Source: Nocardia cerradoensis NBRC 101014
GTDB taxonomy: Bacteria; Actinomycetota; Actinomycetes; Mycobacteriales; Mycobacteriaceae
Reading direction: 5' to 3'
Assembly: GCF_000308535.1 (NCBI RefSeq)
Contig: NZ_BAFW01000200.1
Coordinates: 1-64,000 of the forward strand
Length of the DNA: 64,000 nucleotides
Shown: one piece after another, positions 54,085-63,518 of the stretch
Layout of the letters: the number at the start of each line of letters is the position of its first letter
Numbering within the stretch: the first letter of the stretch is position 1
Position numbers and translations under genes: made by a program
The notes under the pieces: model-generated
What the model saw: only the letters and a program-made list of their open reading frames with translations
What the model was told of the DNA's origin: nothing
Databases searched by the model: none

Positions 54085-55284
54085 ATGATCGCAGGGACAC
54101 CCGTACTCGACCTCGATGACGTCGCCTCGTTGGAGGCCGCGGATTCCGGGGGAATTTTGCGTTCGGCCGCCTCCGGGGGCGCCCAGGTGCGTGCGACCGC
54201 GGCCGCCGTCGCCGAGAACGCGCTCGGCCGGCTCGACGGTCTGCGGCCGCGAAGTCTGGTGCTGGTCTCCGGCACCGGGCGCGCGGCCCGCGCGGCCACT
54301 CTGCTGCAGGCCGCGTTCGGCGACCGCGCGGGGCTGCCCATCATCAGCGCCACCACGATTCCGCAATGGGTCGGTTCGCTGGACGTGGTGGTCGTCGCCG
54401 GTGACGACTCGGCCGACCCGCGACTGACCGGCGCCGTCGACCGAGCGCTGCGCCGCGGCGCCGAAGTCGTGGTCGCCGCGCCCGACGAGGGTCCGATGCG
54501 GGCCGCGGCCGCCGGACGCGCGGCCATGCTGCCGCCGCGGATCCGCGTGCTCGACCACAACCGGATGCTGCGATTCGTCGCCGTCGGCATCGCGGTGCTG
54601 CAGGCCGTCGACCCCGTGCACATCGGGCCCCTGGTCCCGAACCTCGACGAACTCGCCGATGTGCTCGACGCCGAGGCGCTGCGCGACGGCCCGCACCACG
54701 AGGTCTTCCACAACCCCGCCAAAACCCTCGCCGCGCGGATGCGGGAACGGCGGCTGGTGCTGACCGGCGATTCCCCCGCCGCCGCGGTGGTGGCCGAGCA
54801 CGGCGCCGAGGTGCTGTTGCAGACCGCGGGACAGATCGCGGCCGCCGTCGACCTCACCGAAGCCGTGGCCGCGAACGCGCGGCTGATCGAATCCGCGGAG
54901 GCGACCGCGCCCGGTTACGATCCGCTGTTCCACGACGAGCAACTGGACGGACCGGCCCCGGTCGATCGGGCCCGGGTGTTCGTGGTGAGCGCCGACGGCG
55001 ATCAGGTCGCGGCGCGGCGCCGGCTGGCCGTCTTCGGCGCGGGCGCGGGCATCGTCGACGCCGATCTGGTCAACGTCGACATCGAGCTGATGCGCACCGA
55101 GGCGAGTGTGCCACGCGATACCGATGCGGGCGAACCCCCGGCGCCGGCGGCCGGCCGCGGCAGCGAGGTCGAACAACTGGCGGTGCTGGTGCTGCGGCTG
55201 GAAATGGCCGCCGCCTATCTGCGTCTGCTCGGCGGCCCCCCAGCCGCGAGCCGTCCCGCCCACTACGACGGGGGCCACTACTAG
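54085..55284 (+). CDS. Rv3256c/TobH-like sugar isomerase-domain protein
   Basis: A 399-residue protein I recognise only by context and weak motif. It begins MIAGTPVLDLDDVASLEAADS and contains LVLVSGTGRAARAATLL, SIS-like, and LDVVVVAGDDSADPRL, resembling SIS-domain phosphosugar isomerases, with EVFHNPAKTLAARM and LVLRLEMAAAYLRLLGG near the end. Mycobacterial Rv3256c occupies the same position between manB and manA. I prefer ATG 54085 with GGGGAGG about 12 bases upstream; GTG 54001 is an alternative. Its last base overlaps the manA start. Confidence 0.72.
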   Translation: MIAGTPVLDLDDVASLEAADSGGILRSAASGGAQVRATAAAVAENALGRLDGLRPRSLVLVSGTGRAARAATLLQAAFGDRAGLPIISATTIPQWVGSLDVVVVAGDDSADPRLTGAVDRALRRGAEVVVAAPDEGPMRAAAAGRAAMLPPRIRVLDHNRMLRFVAVGIAVLQAVDPVHIGPLVPNLDELADVLDAEALRDGPHHEVFHNPAKTLAARMRERRLVLTGDSPAAAVVAEHGAEVLLQTAGQIAAAVDLTEAVAANARLIESAEATAPGYDPLFHDEQLDGPAPVDRARVFVVSADGDQVAARRRLAVFGAGAGIVDADLVNVDIELMRTEASVPRDTDAGEPPAPAAGRGSEVEQLAVLVLRLEMAAAYLRLLGGPPAASRPAHYDGGHY

Positions 55285-56519
55285 TGCACGAACTCGTTGG
55301 TGCGTTGCGTTCCTATGCCTGGGGATCTCGCACCGCACTCGCTCAGCTGTGCGGCCGGGAGGTTCCCTCCCCCCATCCCGAGGCCGAATTGTGGTTCGGC
55401 GCCCATCCCGCCGACCCGGCGAAGGTCCTCGCCGACGGCGCCGGACGCTCGCTGCTGGAACTGCTCGAGGCCGAGCCGAACCGGGAGTTGGGTACGGTCG
55501 CATCGGCATTCGGCGGCCGCCTGCCGTTCCTGCTGAAGATCCTGGCCGCCGAGGAACCACTGTCGCTGCAGGCCCATCCCAGCGCCGATCAGGCCCGCTA
55601 CGGATTCGAACGGGAGAACCACACGCGGGTGCCGCTGGATTCCCCCATGCGCAACTACCGCGACGACTCCCACAAACCCGAACTGGTGGTGGCACTCGAC
55701 CGCTTCGAGGCGCTTGCCGGTTTCCGTGATCCGCTGCGCACCGTCGACCTGCTGAACTCCCTGGCCGTGCCGGAACTGGTGCAGTACACCGAACTGCTTG
55801 CCGCCCAGCCGGATTCGGGCGGCCTGCGCACCCTGTTCACCACCTGGATCACGCTGCCGCAAGCCATGCTGGCCACCCTGCTGCCGAAGGTCCTCGACGG
55901 ATGTGTGCGCTATCTCAAACAGGTCGACCCGCTCGAATCGCCCAGGCAGGCCAAGGAATTCGCGGCCGAAGCGCGCACCACGCTGGAGCTGGCCGAAGCG
56001 TATCCCGGTGATGCCGGAGTGCTGGCGGCCCTGCTGCTGAACCGGTTGACGCTGGAACCCGGACAGGGCCTGTTCCTGGCCGCCGGCAGCCTGCACGCCT
56101 ATCTGCGCGGCATGGGCGTCGAGATCATGGCCAATTCGGACAATGTGCTGCGCGGCGGGCTCACCCCCAAGCACGTCGACGTGCCCGAGCTGCTGCGGGT
56201 GCTGGATTTCGAACCGCTGCGCACGCCGATCATCGACCCCGAACCGGTCGACGAGAACTCGTTCCGGTACCCCACGCCCGCAGCGGAATTCGCGCTGCGC
56301 CGCTTCGAGTTGACCGAGGACGCCGCGGCGGTCGACATTCCGCGGGTCGGGCCGGGCATCATGCTGGTGACCGCCGGCACCGTGGTGCTGTCGCAGGCCG
56401 GGAACGAATTGCCGATCGCCGCCGGCAGCGCCGCGTGGATCTCGGCCACCGATACCGATATCCGGGCGCGGGCCCTCGGCGGCCCGGCGCAGCTGTTCTG
56501 CGCGTGTGTGGGCGAGTGA
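55284..56519 (+). CDS. manA: Mannose-6-phosphate isomerase, class I
   Basis: A 411-residue zinc enzyme interconverting mannose-6-P and fructose-6-P. The zinc motif is LSLQAHPSADQARYGFE with DDSHKPELVVAL, and the C-terminal substrate residues are FLAAGSLHAYLRGMGVEIMANSDNVLRGG, in pieces, with TPKHVDV. The start is GTG 55284, its G shared with the TAG stop of the preceding gene, so it is translationally coupled. It feeds mannose-6-P into PmmA and on to GDP-mannose. Confidence 0.94.
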   Translation: MHELVGALRSYAWGSRTALAQLCGREVPSPHPEAELWFGAHPADPAKVLADGAGRSLLELLEAEPNRELGTVASAFGGRLPFLLKILAAEEPLSLQAHPSADQARYGFERENHTRVPLDSPMRNYRDDSHKPELVVALDRFEALAGFRDPLRTVDLLNSLAVPELVQYTELLAAQPDSGGLRTLFTTWITLPQAMLATLLPKVLDGCVRYLKQVDPLESPRQAKEFAAEARTTLELAEAYPGDAGVLAALLLNRLTLEPGQGLFLAAGSLHAYLRGMGVEIMANSDNVLRGGLTPKHVDVPELLRVLDFEPLRTPIIDPEPVDENSFRYPTPAAEFALRRFELTEDAAAVDIPRVGPGIMLVTAGTVVLSQAGNELPIAAGSAAWISATDTDIRARALGGPAQLFCACVGE

Positions 56520-56611
56520 CCACGCGGCCGGTTCGGCCGCTTTAGTAGATTGATCGAACAAATCGGACATCTACCGGCGTGCGCCGGGGACGGAAGGACC
56601 GGGGCTGCACC

Positions 56612-57532
56612 ATGTCTGCTGGTGGCGGAAAGAAGGCGATCTTCGCGGCGTTGAGCGCGAATGCCGGTATCGCGGTGGCGAAATTCGTCGGCGCCGCGAT
56701 CACCGGTTCCGGATCGATGCTGGCCGAGGCCGTGCACTCGGTGGCCGACACCGGTAATCAGGGACTGCTGTTGCTCGGGCAGAAGCGTGCCGAACAGGAG
56801 GCCGACGATCTGCATCCGTTCGGCTACGGACGCAACCGCTACTTCTACTCGTTCGTCGTGGCACTGGTGCTGTTCTCCCTCGGCTCGATGTACGCGATCT
56901 ACGAGGGTGTGCACAAGATCCAGCATCCGGAGGAGTTGACCTCCCCCATGGTGGCGATCGTGATCCTGGCTATCGCGGCGGCGCTCGAGGGCTACAGCTT
57001 CATGACCGCGATGCGCGAATCCGCACCGCTGCGCGAGGGTGCGAGCTGGTGGCGGTTCATCCGCAACTCGCGCAGCCCCGAGCTGCCCGTGGTGCTGCTC
57101 GAGGACACCGGCGCGCTCATCGGCCTGCTGATCGCGCTGGCCGCGGTGGTGCTGACGGTGGTGACGGACAACGCCATCTGGGACGGCATCGGCACCCTCG
57201 GTATCGGCCTGTTGCTCGGTGCCATCGCGGTGGTGCTTATCGTGGAGATGAAGAGCCTGCTGATCGGTGAGGGCGCGACGCCGGCGCAGGACGCGGCGAT
57301 CCGCGCGAAGCTGGTCGACGGTGAGCGCATCGACCGGGTCATCCACCTGCGCACCGAATACCTCGGCCCCGAGGAGATGCTCGTCGCGGCGAAGGTGTCG
57401 ATCGTGCCCGGACTGGAGATCGCCGATATCGCCGCCGCGATCGACGACGCCGAAGCCCGGGTCCGGGCGGCCGTCCCCGCCGCTCGGGTCATGTACATCG
57501 AGCCGGATCTGTACCGCACCCAGCCGGTGTAG
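56612..57532 (+). CDS. Cation diffusion facilitator family transporter (zinc-type)
   Basis: A 306-residue CDF membrane protein. Metal-binding helices show MLAEAVHSVADTGNQGLLLL, with the HxxxD pair, and DLHPFGYGRNRYFYSF; a second set is VLLEDTGALIGLLIALAAVV. The cytoplasmic tail (EMLVAAKVSIVPGLEIADI) is the ferredoxin-like domain of the family. It would export Zn2+ or another divalent cation in exchange for protons. ATG 56612 gives the usual length; upstream codons are unsupported. It is followed by a divergent-strand flavoprotein gene. Confidence 0.88.
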   Translation: MSAGGGKKAIFAALSANAGIAVAKFVGAAITGSGSMLAEAVHSVADTGNQGLLLLGQKRAEQEADDLHPFGYGRNRYFYSFVVALVLFSLGSMYAIYEGVHKIQHPEELTSPMVAIVILAIAAALEGYSFMTAMRESAPLREGASWWRFIRNSRSPELPVVLLEDTGALIGLLIALAAVVLTVVTDNAIWDGIGTLGIGLLLGAIAVVLIVEMKSLLIGEGATPAQDAAIRAKLVDGERIDRVIHLRTEYLGPEEMLVAAKVSIVPGLEIADIAAAIDDAEARVRAAVPAARVMYIEPDLYRTQPV

Positions 57533-57598
57533 ACCGCGGCGGACGGCTGAGCACCGAGGAGCACTGTCCCGGGGCTGGTGCGAGGCGCGGCGTGCGGC

Positions 57599-59050
57599 TC
57601 AGCCCGGCGCGCCGAGCAGGACGGCCGGGTCGATGCGGATGCCGAATCGCTCGCGCAGCGCACGGGTCGCGGCGTGCATACCGCACATACCGTGCACACC
57701 GGGCCCGGGCGGCGTCGCCGCGGAGCACAGGTAGACACCGGGAAGCGGTGTGGCATAAGGGTTCCAGCGCGGAGTCGGGCGGAAGATCGTCTGCGCCAGG
57801 GTCATCGCGCCGGCCGCGATGTCGCCGCCGACATAGTTGGCGTTGTGCGCGGGCATGCGTGCCGCCGGACGCACGTGGGTGGCCTGGATCAGATCTCGGA
57901 AGCCGGGGGCGAAGCGTTCGAGTTGCGCGACGACGTCGGGACTCACGTCGCGGCCGGATCCGTTGGGTACATGGGCATAGGCGTAGAGCGTGTGATTGTC
58001 GCCGGGAGCTCGGGACGAATCGACCACGCCCGGCTGGATCACCAGGACGTACGGCCGCTCGGCGTGCCGGCCCGACGCGACGAGACGTTCGACGGCCATC
58101 GCCTCGGCTCGCGTGCCGACGACATGGACGGTGCCCGCGGCCGCCAACTCCGTCGCCCGCCACGGCACCGGGCCCGACAGGGCGAAATCCACCTTGCACG
58201 CGGCGCCGCCGAACCGATAGCGCTGCAATCGGTGTCGATATGCCGTGGGCACTCGCGCGATCCGCAACAGTTCCGTGGGCGCGGTGTCGAGCAGAACCGT
58301 TCGTACCCCGGCGAATTCGTCCAGTGAATCGACGCGATGCCCGGTGTGGACGCGCCCGCCGTGGCGTTCCAGATCGGCGATCAGCGCATCGACGATGGCC
58401 TGTGAGCCGCCGCGCGGAATCGGCCAGCCACCCACATGGGCGAGGGTGCCGAGCAGCAGCGCCACGCCGGCCGCCGAGAACTGCCGCGGCGGCATGATGG
58501 CGTGCGCGCTCACGCCGGTGAACAGCGCCGCCGCACGTTCCTCGCGAAAACGCAGGTCCCACAGCGGAGATGCCTGCTCGAGCAGTCGGCGGCCGAAGCG
58601 CAGCGCGGACAGCGGATCACGAGGCATACGGCGCAGGTCGGACATCCCCAGCTCCACCACCGCCTCCCACTGGCGCACCAGCGGGGCGAACAGGCGCCGC
58701 CACGTCGCACCGTCGCGGCCCAACCCCTCGACCGTCCGGTCCAGATCCCGCCAGGCCGACGCGGCCACCCCGCCGTCGAGCGGATGCCCGTACGAGATCG
58801 CGGGAGTCGCCAGTTCGACGCCGTGCGCACCGAGGTCGAAGGCGCGGAAGAACGGGGACGCCAGCGCCATCGGATGCGCACCCGCGCACACGTCGTGGTG
58901 ATATCCGGGCAGGGTGAGCTCCGCGGTACGGCAGCCGCCACCGGCACGATCCGCGGCTTCGAACACCTCCACCTCGAGCCCCGCGCGGGCCAGCAGCACC
59001 GCCGCGGCCAGACCGTTGGGCCCGGAGCCGACCACCACCGCATCCGCCAT
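57599..59050 (-). CDS. Phytoene desaturase-like FAD oxidoreductase (PYROXD2-like)
   Basis: A 483-residue flavoprotein with the N-terminal FAD motif [28 protein letters not shown], in pieces, followed by [19 protein letters not shown], and a C-terminal [14 protein letters not shown]. This combination marks the carotenoid-desaturase-like group to which human PYROXD2 belongs, not proven carotenoid enzymes. No carotenoid genes (crtB, crtE) are nearby, so the substrate is open. ATG 59050 is used; GTG 59059 is an alternative. It converges with the CDF gene. Confidence 0.78.
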   Translation of the reverse strand: MADAVVVGSGPNGLAAAVLLARAGLEVEVFEAADRAGGGCRTAELTLPGYHHDVCAGAHPMALASPFFRAFDLGAHGVELATPAISYGHPLDGGVAASAWRDLDRTVEGLGRDGATWRRLFAPLVRQWEAVVELGMSDLRRMPRDPLSALRFGRRLLEQASPLWDLRFREERAAALFTGVSAHAIMPPRQFSAAGVALLLGTLAHVGGWPIPRGGSQAIVDALIADLERHGGRVHTGHRVDSLDEFAGVRTVLLDTAPTELLRIARVPTAYRHRLQRYRFGGAACKVDFALSGPVPWRATELAAAGTVHVVGTRAEAMAVERLVASGRHAERPYVLVIQPGVVDSSRAPGDNHTLYAYAHVPNGSGRDVSPDVVAQLERFAPGFRDLIQATHVRPAARMPAHNANYVGGDIAAGAMTLAQTIFRPTPRWNPYATPLPGVYLCSAATPPGPGVHGMCGMHAATRALRERFGIRIDPAVLLGAPG

Positions 59051-59091
59051 GATCACCACTGTAGGGCCCGAAAACGAAGGGGCTCAGGGCA

Positions 59092-59664
59092 TCAACTCCG
59101 GGTGGCCCAGCGGATGAGCACGTCCATGCGCTGTTCCCACAAATCCGGACGGAGTCGATGACTGCGGTCCAGCGCCGCCATCCCGTGCAGCGTGCTCCAG
59201 AACACCTCGGTGTAGGCCCCGGTGTCGGCTTCGGGGACCAGCGGGCGGAACAGCCGCTCGAGCTCCTCGAAGCAGTCGCGCAGGGTCTGGGGTGCGTCGG
59301 GACCGAAGGGCAGTTCGGTGTCGAGGACGAACATGGCGTCGTAGAGGGCCGCGTTGTCGGCCGCGAAACTCAGATAGGCCCGGGCGACCGCCTCCATCGC
59401 GGCGCCGGGGCCGTCGGCCTGCTCGCGGGCGGCGCGGAGCACATCCCGCAGCCGGCCGATGCCCTCCTCGGCCACGGCCGAGACGATTGCCCGTTTTCCC
59501 GAGAAGTGGCTGTAGAGCACGGGCTGGCTGTATTCGATGCGCTCGGCGAGCCGGCGCACGGTCACCGCATCCCAGCCATCGGATTCGGCCAGTTCACGCG
59601 CACTGTCGATGATCGCCTGCCGACGCTGGGCGCGTTCGCGTTCCTTGCGTTCCTGAACCGTCAT
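59092..59664 (-). CDS. TetR family regulator (divergent from DUF4267 gene)
   Basis: A 190-residue TetR protein: [25 protein letters not shown] is the helix-turn-helix. The C-terminal region ([20 protein letters not shown]) resembles the WHG-type ligand domain of this family. It is divergent from a small membrane protein gene, and two near-identical palindromes lie between the two starts, so autoregulation plus control of the neighbour is likely. The ATG start is set by the usual family N-terminus ([18 protein letters not shown]). Confidence 0.85.
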   Translation of the reverse strand: MTVQERKERERAQRRQAIIDSARELAESDGWDAVTVRRLAERIEYSQPVLYSHFSGKRAIVSAVAEEGIGRLRDVLRAAREQADGPGAAMEAVARAYLSFAADNAALYDAMFVLDTELPFGPDAPQTLRDCFEELERLFRPLVPEADTGAYTEVFWSTLHGMAALDRSHRLRPDLWEQRMDVLIRWATRS

Positions 59665-59672
59665 ACCGAAAT

Positions 59673-59687
59673 TCTAGCAACGCTAGA
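59673..59687. promoter_or_regulatory. Palindrome TCTAGC-AAC-GCTAGA, TetR operator 1
   Basis: A perfect 6-3-6 palindrome eight bases before the TetR start codon. The same core recurs 50 bp away. Confidence 0.65.
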
Positions 59688-59722
59688 CAAGGTAGCGATT
59701 GCCGCTTACGCTGATGCCATCA

Positions 59723-59737
59723 GTTAGCAACGCTAGA
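59723..59737. promoter_or_regulatory. Palindrome GTTAGC-AAC-GCTAGA, TetR operator 2
   Basis: The second copy of the palindrome, differing by one or two bases in the left arm, lies 15 bp before the DUF4267 gene start. Two sites 50 bp apart could allow cooperative binding. Confidence 0.6.
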
Positions 59738-59752
59738 TTTTGGAGCAAGACA

Positions 59753-60193
59753 ATGACGCGTACTCGCCTCGCCACCGCCCTCGTCCTGATCGGCGTCGCC
59801 TTCATCCTGTACATCGGACTCGGTTACGTCCTCACACCGCATTCCATGGCCCCCGGCTTCGGGCTTCCGGCCTGGCCGCAGGGAGAGTCGTCGGCCTTCA
59901 TGACGCTGAAGGGAGTCCGCGATATCAGCTCCGGCGTGGTGCTGCTCGCACTGCTGCTCACGCGGCAGCGCTTCGCCCTCGGCGTCGCGATGCTCGCCAC
60001 CGCGGTGACGCCGATCGGCGACATGCTCACGGTGCTGAACAACCACGGCTCGGTGACCACTGCGCTGAGTGTGCACGGTCTGACCGCCGCCCTGGTCGCC
60101 GCGACCGGTGTGCTGCTCATCCGCGAGCGGTCGGCCGCGACGGCGTCCCGGAACACCGTCGCAGCAGCGCCGGCCACAGCCGTCCCGCAGTAG
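59753..60193 (+). CDS. DUF4267 family small membrane protein
   Basis: A 146-residue protein with four hydrophobic segments: LATALVLIGVAFILYIGLGYVL at the start, then ISSGVVLLALLLTRQRFALG, VAMLATAVTPIGDML and LTAALVAATGVLLI. This fits the DUF4267 four-helix membrane proteins, function unknown. ATG 59753 follows GGAGCAAGACA. It is divergent from the TetR regulator, which probably controls it, an arrangement common for this family. The C-terminal 20 residues are cytoplasmic or periplasmic and Ala-rich. Confidence 0.72.
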   Translation: MTRTRLATALVLIGVAFILYIGLGYVLTPHSMAPGFGLPAWPQGESSAFMTLKGVRDISSGVVLLALLLTRQRFALGVAMLATAVTPIGDMLTVLNNHGSVTTALSVHGLTAALVAATGVLLIRERSAATASRNTVAAAPATAVPQ

Positions 60194-60230
60194 TCAGCGG
60201 TACGAGTGCTCGACCTTCTTCCGGCAACTA

Positions 60231-60270
60231 CGACAAGGCCGCCCGTGCCAGTGCACGGACGGCCTTGTCG
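60231..60270. terminator. Bidirectional hairpin terminator
   Basis: CGACAAGGCCG and CGGCCTTGTCG, extended inside by CCGTGC/GCACGG, form an 18-bp stem with one mismatch and a four-base loop. It lies between the convergent DUF4267 and mannose-1-phosphate guanylyltransferase genes. Confidence 0.8.
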
Positions 60271-60339
60271 ATTCACAGCACAGGTCGATGCACAGCACTG
60301 GCCGATGCGCAGTGCGGCGACGACGAGCGATCGCCGGAC

Positions 60340-61413
60340 CTAGACGTCGGTGGAGAAGCGGATCCCGCCGTCGGGCAGATCCACGCCCGGCCAGATGCGG
60401 GCGCCGCGCAGCAGTTCGCAGCGGGCGCCGACGCTGGCGCCGTCACCGATCACCGCATCGCGGACCAGCGCCCGCGGACCGATGCGCGCACCGAATCCGA
60501 TGATCGAGCGCTCCACGGTGGCACCGGCCTCGACCCGGGCGCCGTCGAACAGCACCGCACCGTCGAGTCGCGCACCGGCGCCGACCTCGGCGCCGCGCCC
60601 CACGACCGTGCCGCCGATCAGCAGCGCACCCGGCGCGACACCGGCACCGGGGTGGACCAGCGATTCCCCGCGCTGCCCCGGCAGCGCCGGCGAGGGCGCG
60701 ATCCCCCGCACCAGATCGGCGGACCCGCGCACGAAATCCTCGGGCGTCCCCATATCGCGCCAGTACGAGGCGTCGACATGGCCCTGGATGTGGGCGCCCT
60801 CGGCCAGCAGCGACGGGAACACCTCGCGCTCGACCGATACCGGGCGGCCGCTCGGGATCTTCTCGATGTACTCGCGGCGGAAGACGTAGCAACCGGCGTT
60901 GATCTGGTCGGTCGGCGGATCCTGGGTCTTCTCCAGGAAGGCGGTGACCCGGCCGGTCTCGTCGGTGGGCACGCATCCGAAGGCGCGCGGATCACCGACG
61001 CGGACAAGATGCAGGGTCACGTCGGCACGGGTCGAGGCGTGCATGTCGAGGACGGCCCCCAGATCGGCGCCGCCGAGGACGTCACCGTTGAAGACCATCA
61101 CGTTGTCGGCGCGCAGCTTCGGCAGCACGTTGCGGATACCGCCGCCGGTGCCCAGCGGTTCGGTCTCGGTGACGTATTCGAGGTCGAGGCCGAGTTCGGC
61201 GCCGTCGCCGAAATGTTCCTCGAAGACCTCCGCCTTGAACGATGTGCCCAGCACCACATGGGTGATGCCGGCATCGGCGATCCGGGCCAGCAGGTGGTGC
61301 AGGAACGGCAGACCGGCGACCGGCAGCATCGGTTTCGGCGCCGAGAGCGTCAGCGGGCGCAGCCGGGTGCCCTGGCCACCGACCAGGATCACGGCGTCAG
61401 TTGCGGTGTCCAC
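60340..61413 (-). CDS. Mannose-1-phosphate guanylyltransferase (ManC-type, Rv3264c-like)
   Basis: A 357-residue nucleotidyltransferase making GDP-mannose. The N-terminal signature AVILVGGQGTRLRPLTLSAPKPMLPVAG, in pieces, is the sugar-nucleotide pyrophosphorylase motif; the product loop is INAGCYVFRREYIEKI. The C-terminal third is a left-handed beta-helix (GGTVVGRGAEVGAGARLDGAV, hexapeptide repeats). It uses mannose-1-P from PmmA. The start is GTG 61413. A glucose-1-P specificity is not excluded by sequence, but gene context favours mannose. Confidence 0.88.
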   Translation of the reverse strand: MDTATDAVILVGGQGTRLRPLTLSAPKPMLPVAGLPFLHHLLARIADAGITHVVLGTSFKAEVFEEHFGDGAELGLDLEYVTETEPLGTGGGIRNVLPKLRADNVMVFNGDVLGGADLGAVLDMHASTRADVTLHLVRVGDPRAFGCVPTDETGRVTAFLEKTQDPPTDQINAGCYVFRREYIEKIPSGRPVSVEREVFPSLLAEGAHIQGHVDASYWRDMGTPEDFVRGSADLVRGIAPSPALPGQRGESLVHPGAGVAPGALLIGGTVVGRGAEVGAGARLDGAVLFDGARVEAGATVERSIIGFGARIGPRALVRDAVIGDGASVGARCELLRGARIWPGVDLPDGGIRFSTDV

Positions 61414-61474
61414 GCCCGCTCCCTCCCGAATTGTCCGGCATCAGTCTTCCCCTTTTTCAGGTTCGGTCCACGCG

Positions 61475-62386
61475 TTATCGCTGCGCTTCGCGGTCGCGCT
61501 CGCGCAGCGCAGATCGAACCGCAAGTTTGCAGCGAATCGCAAGTCCGGCCCGCAACGCCCATCGCAGCGGGGCCTGCCACCAGTGCGGATGGCGGTCGGC
61601 CTGGAAACGATAGGCGGAGGCGTGATGGGCGGGCAACATGGTCTCCGGATGCCGCCCGGCCGCGTGGCCTTTGGCATGGGTGACCTCGGCGGTCGGCACG
61701 AAGACGTTGTGCCAGCCGGCCTTGCCCATGCGGTCGCCGAAGTCGACATCCTCCATGTACATGAAGTAGCGCGAGTCGAAACCCTCGATACTGTCGAACG
61801 CGTCGCGCCGGACCAGCAGGCACGATCCCGACAACCAGCCGACGGTGCGCTCGGCGATCTCCTCGTTCTCCTGCCGGTACCGCCGCGTCCAGGGGTTACC
61901 CGGCCAGATAGTGCCGAGGATCGCGTGGCCGGCGCCGTCGAGCAGGCCGGGGACCCGCCGTGCGGAGGGATAGATGCTGCCGTCCGGCTCGTGGATCAGC
62001 GGCCCGAGCGCACCCGCGCGCGGCCAGCGCCGGGCAGCGGCCAGCAATTGATCGATGGAATCGGTGCCCCAGCGCACATCCGGATTGGCGATGATCACGT
62101 ATTCGATATCGGGATCGAGTTCGGCGACCGCGCGGTTCACCGCGCCGCCGTAGCCGATGTTGCCGCCGGTGCGCAGCAGTGTGACGTGTTCGTTGGACTC
62201 CGCGGCAAGCTCGGGAGCGCCGTCGGTCGAGCCGTTGTCGGCGAGGATCACCTGCGGTTTCTCCGCGGTGGCGGTCGCGAGTGTGCTGATGAAGTGGTCG
62301 AGATGCTCGCCCGGCGAATAGGTTACGGTGACCACCGCCAGCTGAGGGGTACGGTCCGCGGAAGGGGCTGAATCCGAAGCGCTCAC
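61475..62386 (-). CDS. wbbL: WbbL-like glycosyltransferase 2 (rhamnosyltransferase of the linker unit)
   Basis: A 303-residue GT2 enzyme. LAVVTVTYSPGEHL, ILADNGSTDGAPELA, GGNIGYGGAVNRAV and VIIANPDVRWGTD (the DxD-type region) fit WbbL; the C-terminal part has MYMEDVDFGDRMGKAG with catalytic acidic residues. It adds L-rhamnose to decaprenyl-PP-GlcNAc, the disaccharide linker joining arabinogalactan to peptidoglycan. I use GTG 62386; the ORF is open upstream without support. It lies beside rmlD, whose product is the rhamnose donor precursor. Confidence 0.87.
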   Translation of the reverse strand: MSASDSAPSADRTPQLAVVTVTYSPGEHLDHFISTLATATAEKPQVILADNGSTDGAPELAAESNEHVTLLRTGGNIGYGGAVNRAVAELDPDIEYVIIANPDVRWGTDSIDQLLAAARRWPRAGALGPLIHEPDGSIYPSARRVPGLLDGAGHAILGTIWPGNPWTRRYRQENEEIAERTVGWLSGSCLLVRRDAFDSIEGFDSRYFMYMEDVDFGDRMGKAGWHNVFVPTAEVTHAKGHAAGRHPETMLPAHHASAYRFQADRHPHWWQAPLRWALRAGLAIRCKLAVRSALRERDREAQR

Positions 62387-62505
62387 GGAAGGCCAGCCTA
62401 ATGGGTGCGAGCCCGGAGTAGGCACCCGAGCACAACCACCCACAGGGCCTTATCAGGCTGACGGCCGGTGTGGCTGCTCACGCGCGCCGGCTCACCTGGC
62501 AACGA

Positions 62506-63369
62506 TCACGGTTTCCCGCGGTCCGACAGGCGAGCCAGCGCATCGGCCAGAGCAGCCCGCCACTCCCGCAGCGGCGTGAGACCGGCCTGCGCCCATGCCC
62601 GATTCGACAGCACCGAATATGCCGGGCGCCGCGCGGGACTGGGGAAATCGGCGGTGCCGCAGGGCCGCACCCGCTCGGGATCGGCCCCCAGTTCGGCGAA
62701 TACCGCCCGCGCCAGCCCGAAGCGGCTGACCGCGCCCGCGTTGCTCGCGTGCAGCACACCCGGAATCGGCTGCCGCGCGACGAGTTCCAGCAGCCCCCGC
62801 GCCAGATCGGGTGCGTAGGTGGGCGATCCGATCTGGTCGTCGACGACCGATATCGTCTCGCGTTCGGCCTCGAGCCGTCGCATCGTCGCCACGAAGTCGC
62901 CGCGGTCGCCGGTGTACACCCACGCGGTGCGCACGATCGTGGCCTGCGGATACTCGCCGAGCACGGCTTGCTCACCGGCCAGTTTGGTACGGCCGTACAC
63001 ACTTGCCGGGCCGGTCGGATGGTCCGGCTCGTACGGATCCGACGCGGTGCCGTCGAAGACGTAGTCGGTGGAGATGTGGATCAGTCGCGCGCCGGCCACG
63101 CGGCAGGCGGCCGCGAGCACCGCTGGCCCGGTGACGTTGCCGGCGTACGCCGCGTCGTGCTCGGACTCGGCGGCGTCGACGGCGGTGTAGGCGGCACAGT
63201 TGAGCACCACGTCGCCCGGACGAACGACGGCGCGCACGGCCTCGGCGTCGGTGATGTCGAGATCGGCACGACCCAGGGCGAGGGCCGCGGGCGCTTCCGT
63301 GCGCAGCGCCCGGCCGAGCTGTCCGCCGGCGCCGGTGACCACGAGCCGGGACTGGGAATCGGGACTCAT
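62506..63369 (-). CDS. rmlD: dTDP-4-dehydrorhamnose reductase
   Basis: A 287-residue short-chain reductase making dTDP-L-rhamnose in the last step. The NAD(P)-binding glycine motif is VVTGAGGQLGRAL, the catalytic YxxxK is VYGRTKLAGEQ, with ISTDYVFDGTASDPY and RTAWVYTGDRGDFVATM. Ser/Thr and Lys are conserved. ATG 63369 is used. It lies 120 bp downstream-side of wbbL on the same strand and is divergent from a LytR-CpsA-Psr protein gene, as in Rv3266c-Rv3267. Confidence 0.93.
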   Translation of the reverse strand: MSPDSQSRLVVTGAGGQLGRALRTEAPAALALGRADLDITDAEAVRAVVRPGDVVLNCAAYTAVDAAESEHDAAYAGNVTGPAVLAAACRVAGARLIHISTDYVFDGTASDPYEPDHPTGPASVYGRTKLAGEQAVLGEYPQATIVRTAWVYTGDRGDFVATMRRLEAERETISVVDDQIGSPTYAPDLARGLLELVARQPIPGVLHASNAGAVSRFGLARAVFAELGADPERVRPCGTADFPSPARRPAYSVLSNRAWAQAGLTPLREWRAALADALARLSDRGKP

Positions 63370-63518
63370 CCGGCAAGTCTGGCACGCCACGCCAACAGCG
63401 GTTCAGCGGTGCGGGCGCACTGGTTGGATAGCCTCGAATCCGGGAACTCCCCGGTACGCCACCGGTATCGGAGGCGGTGGGCTACGCGGGCAGATTCTCG
63501 AACGGGGGTCGATCGAGC

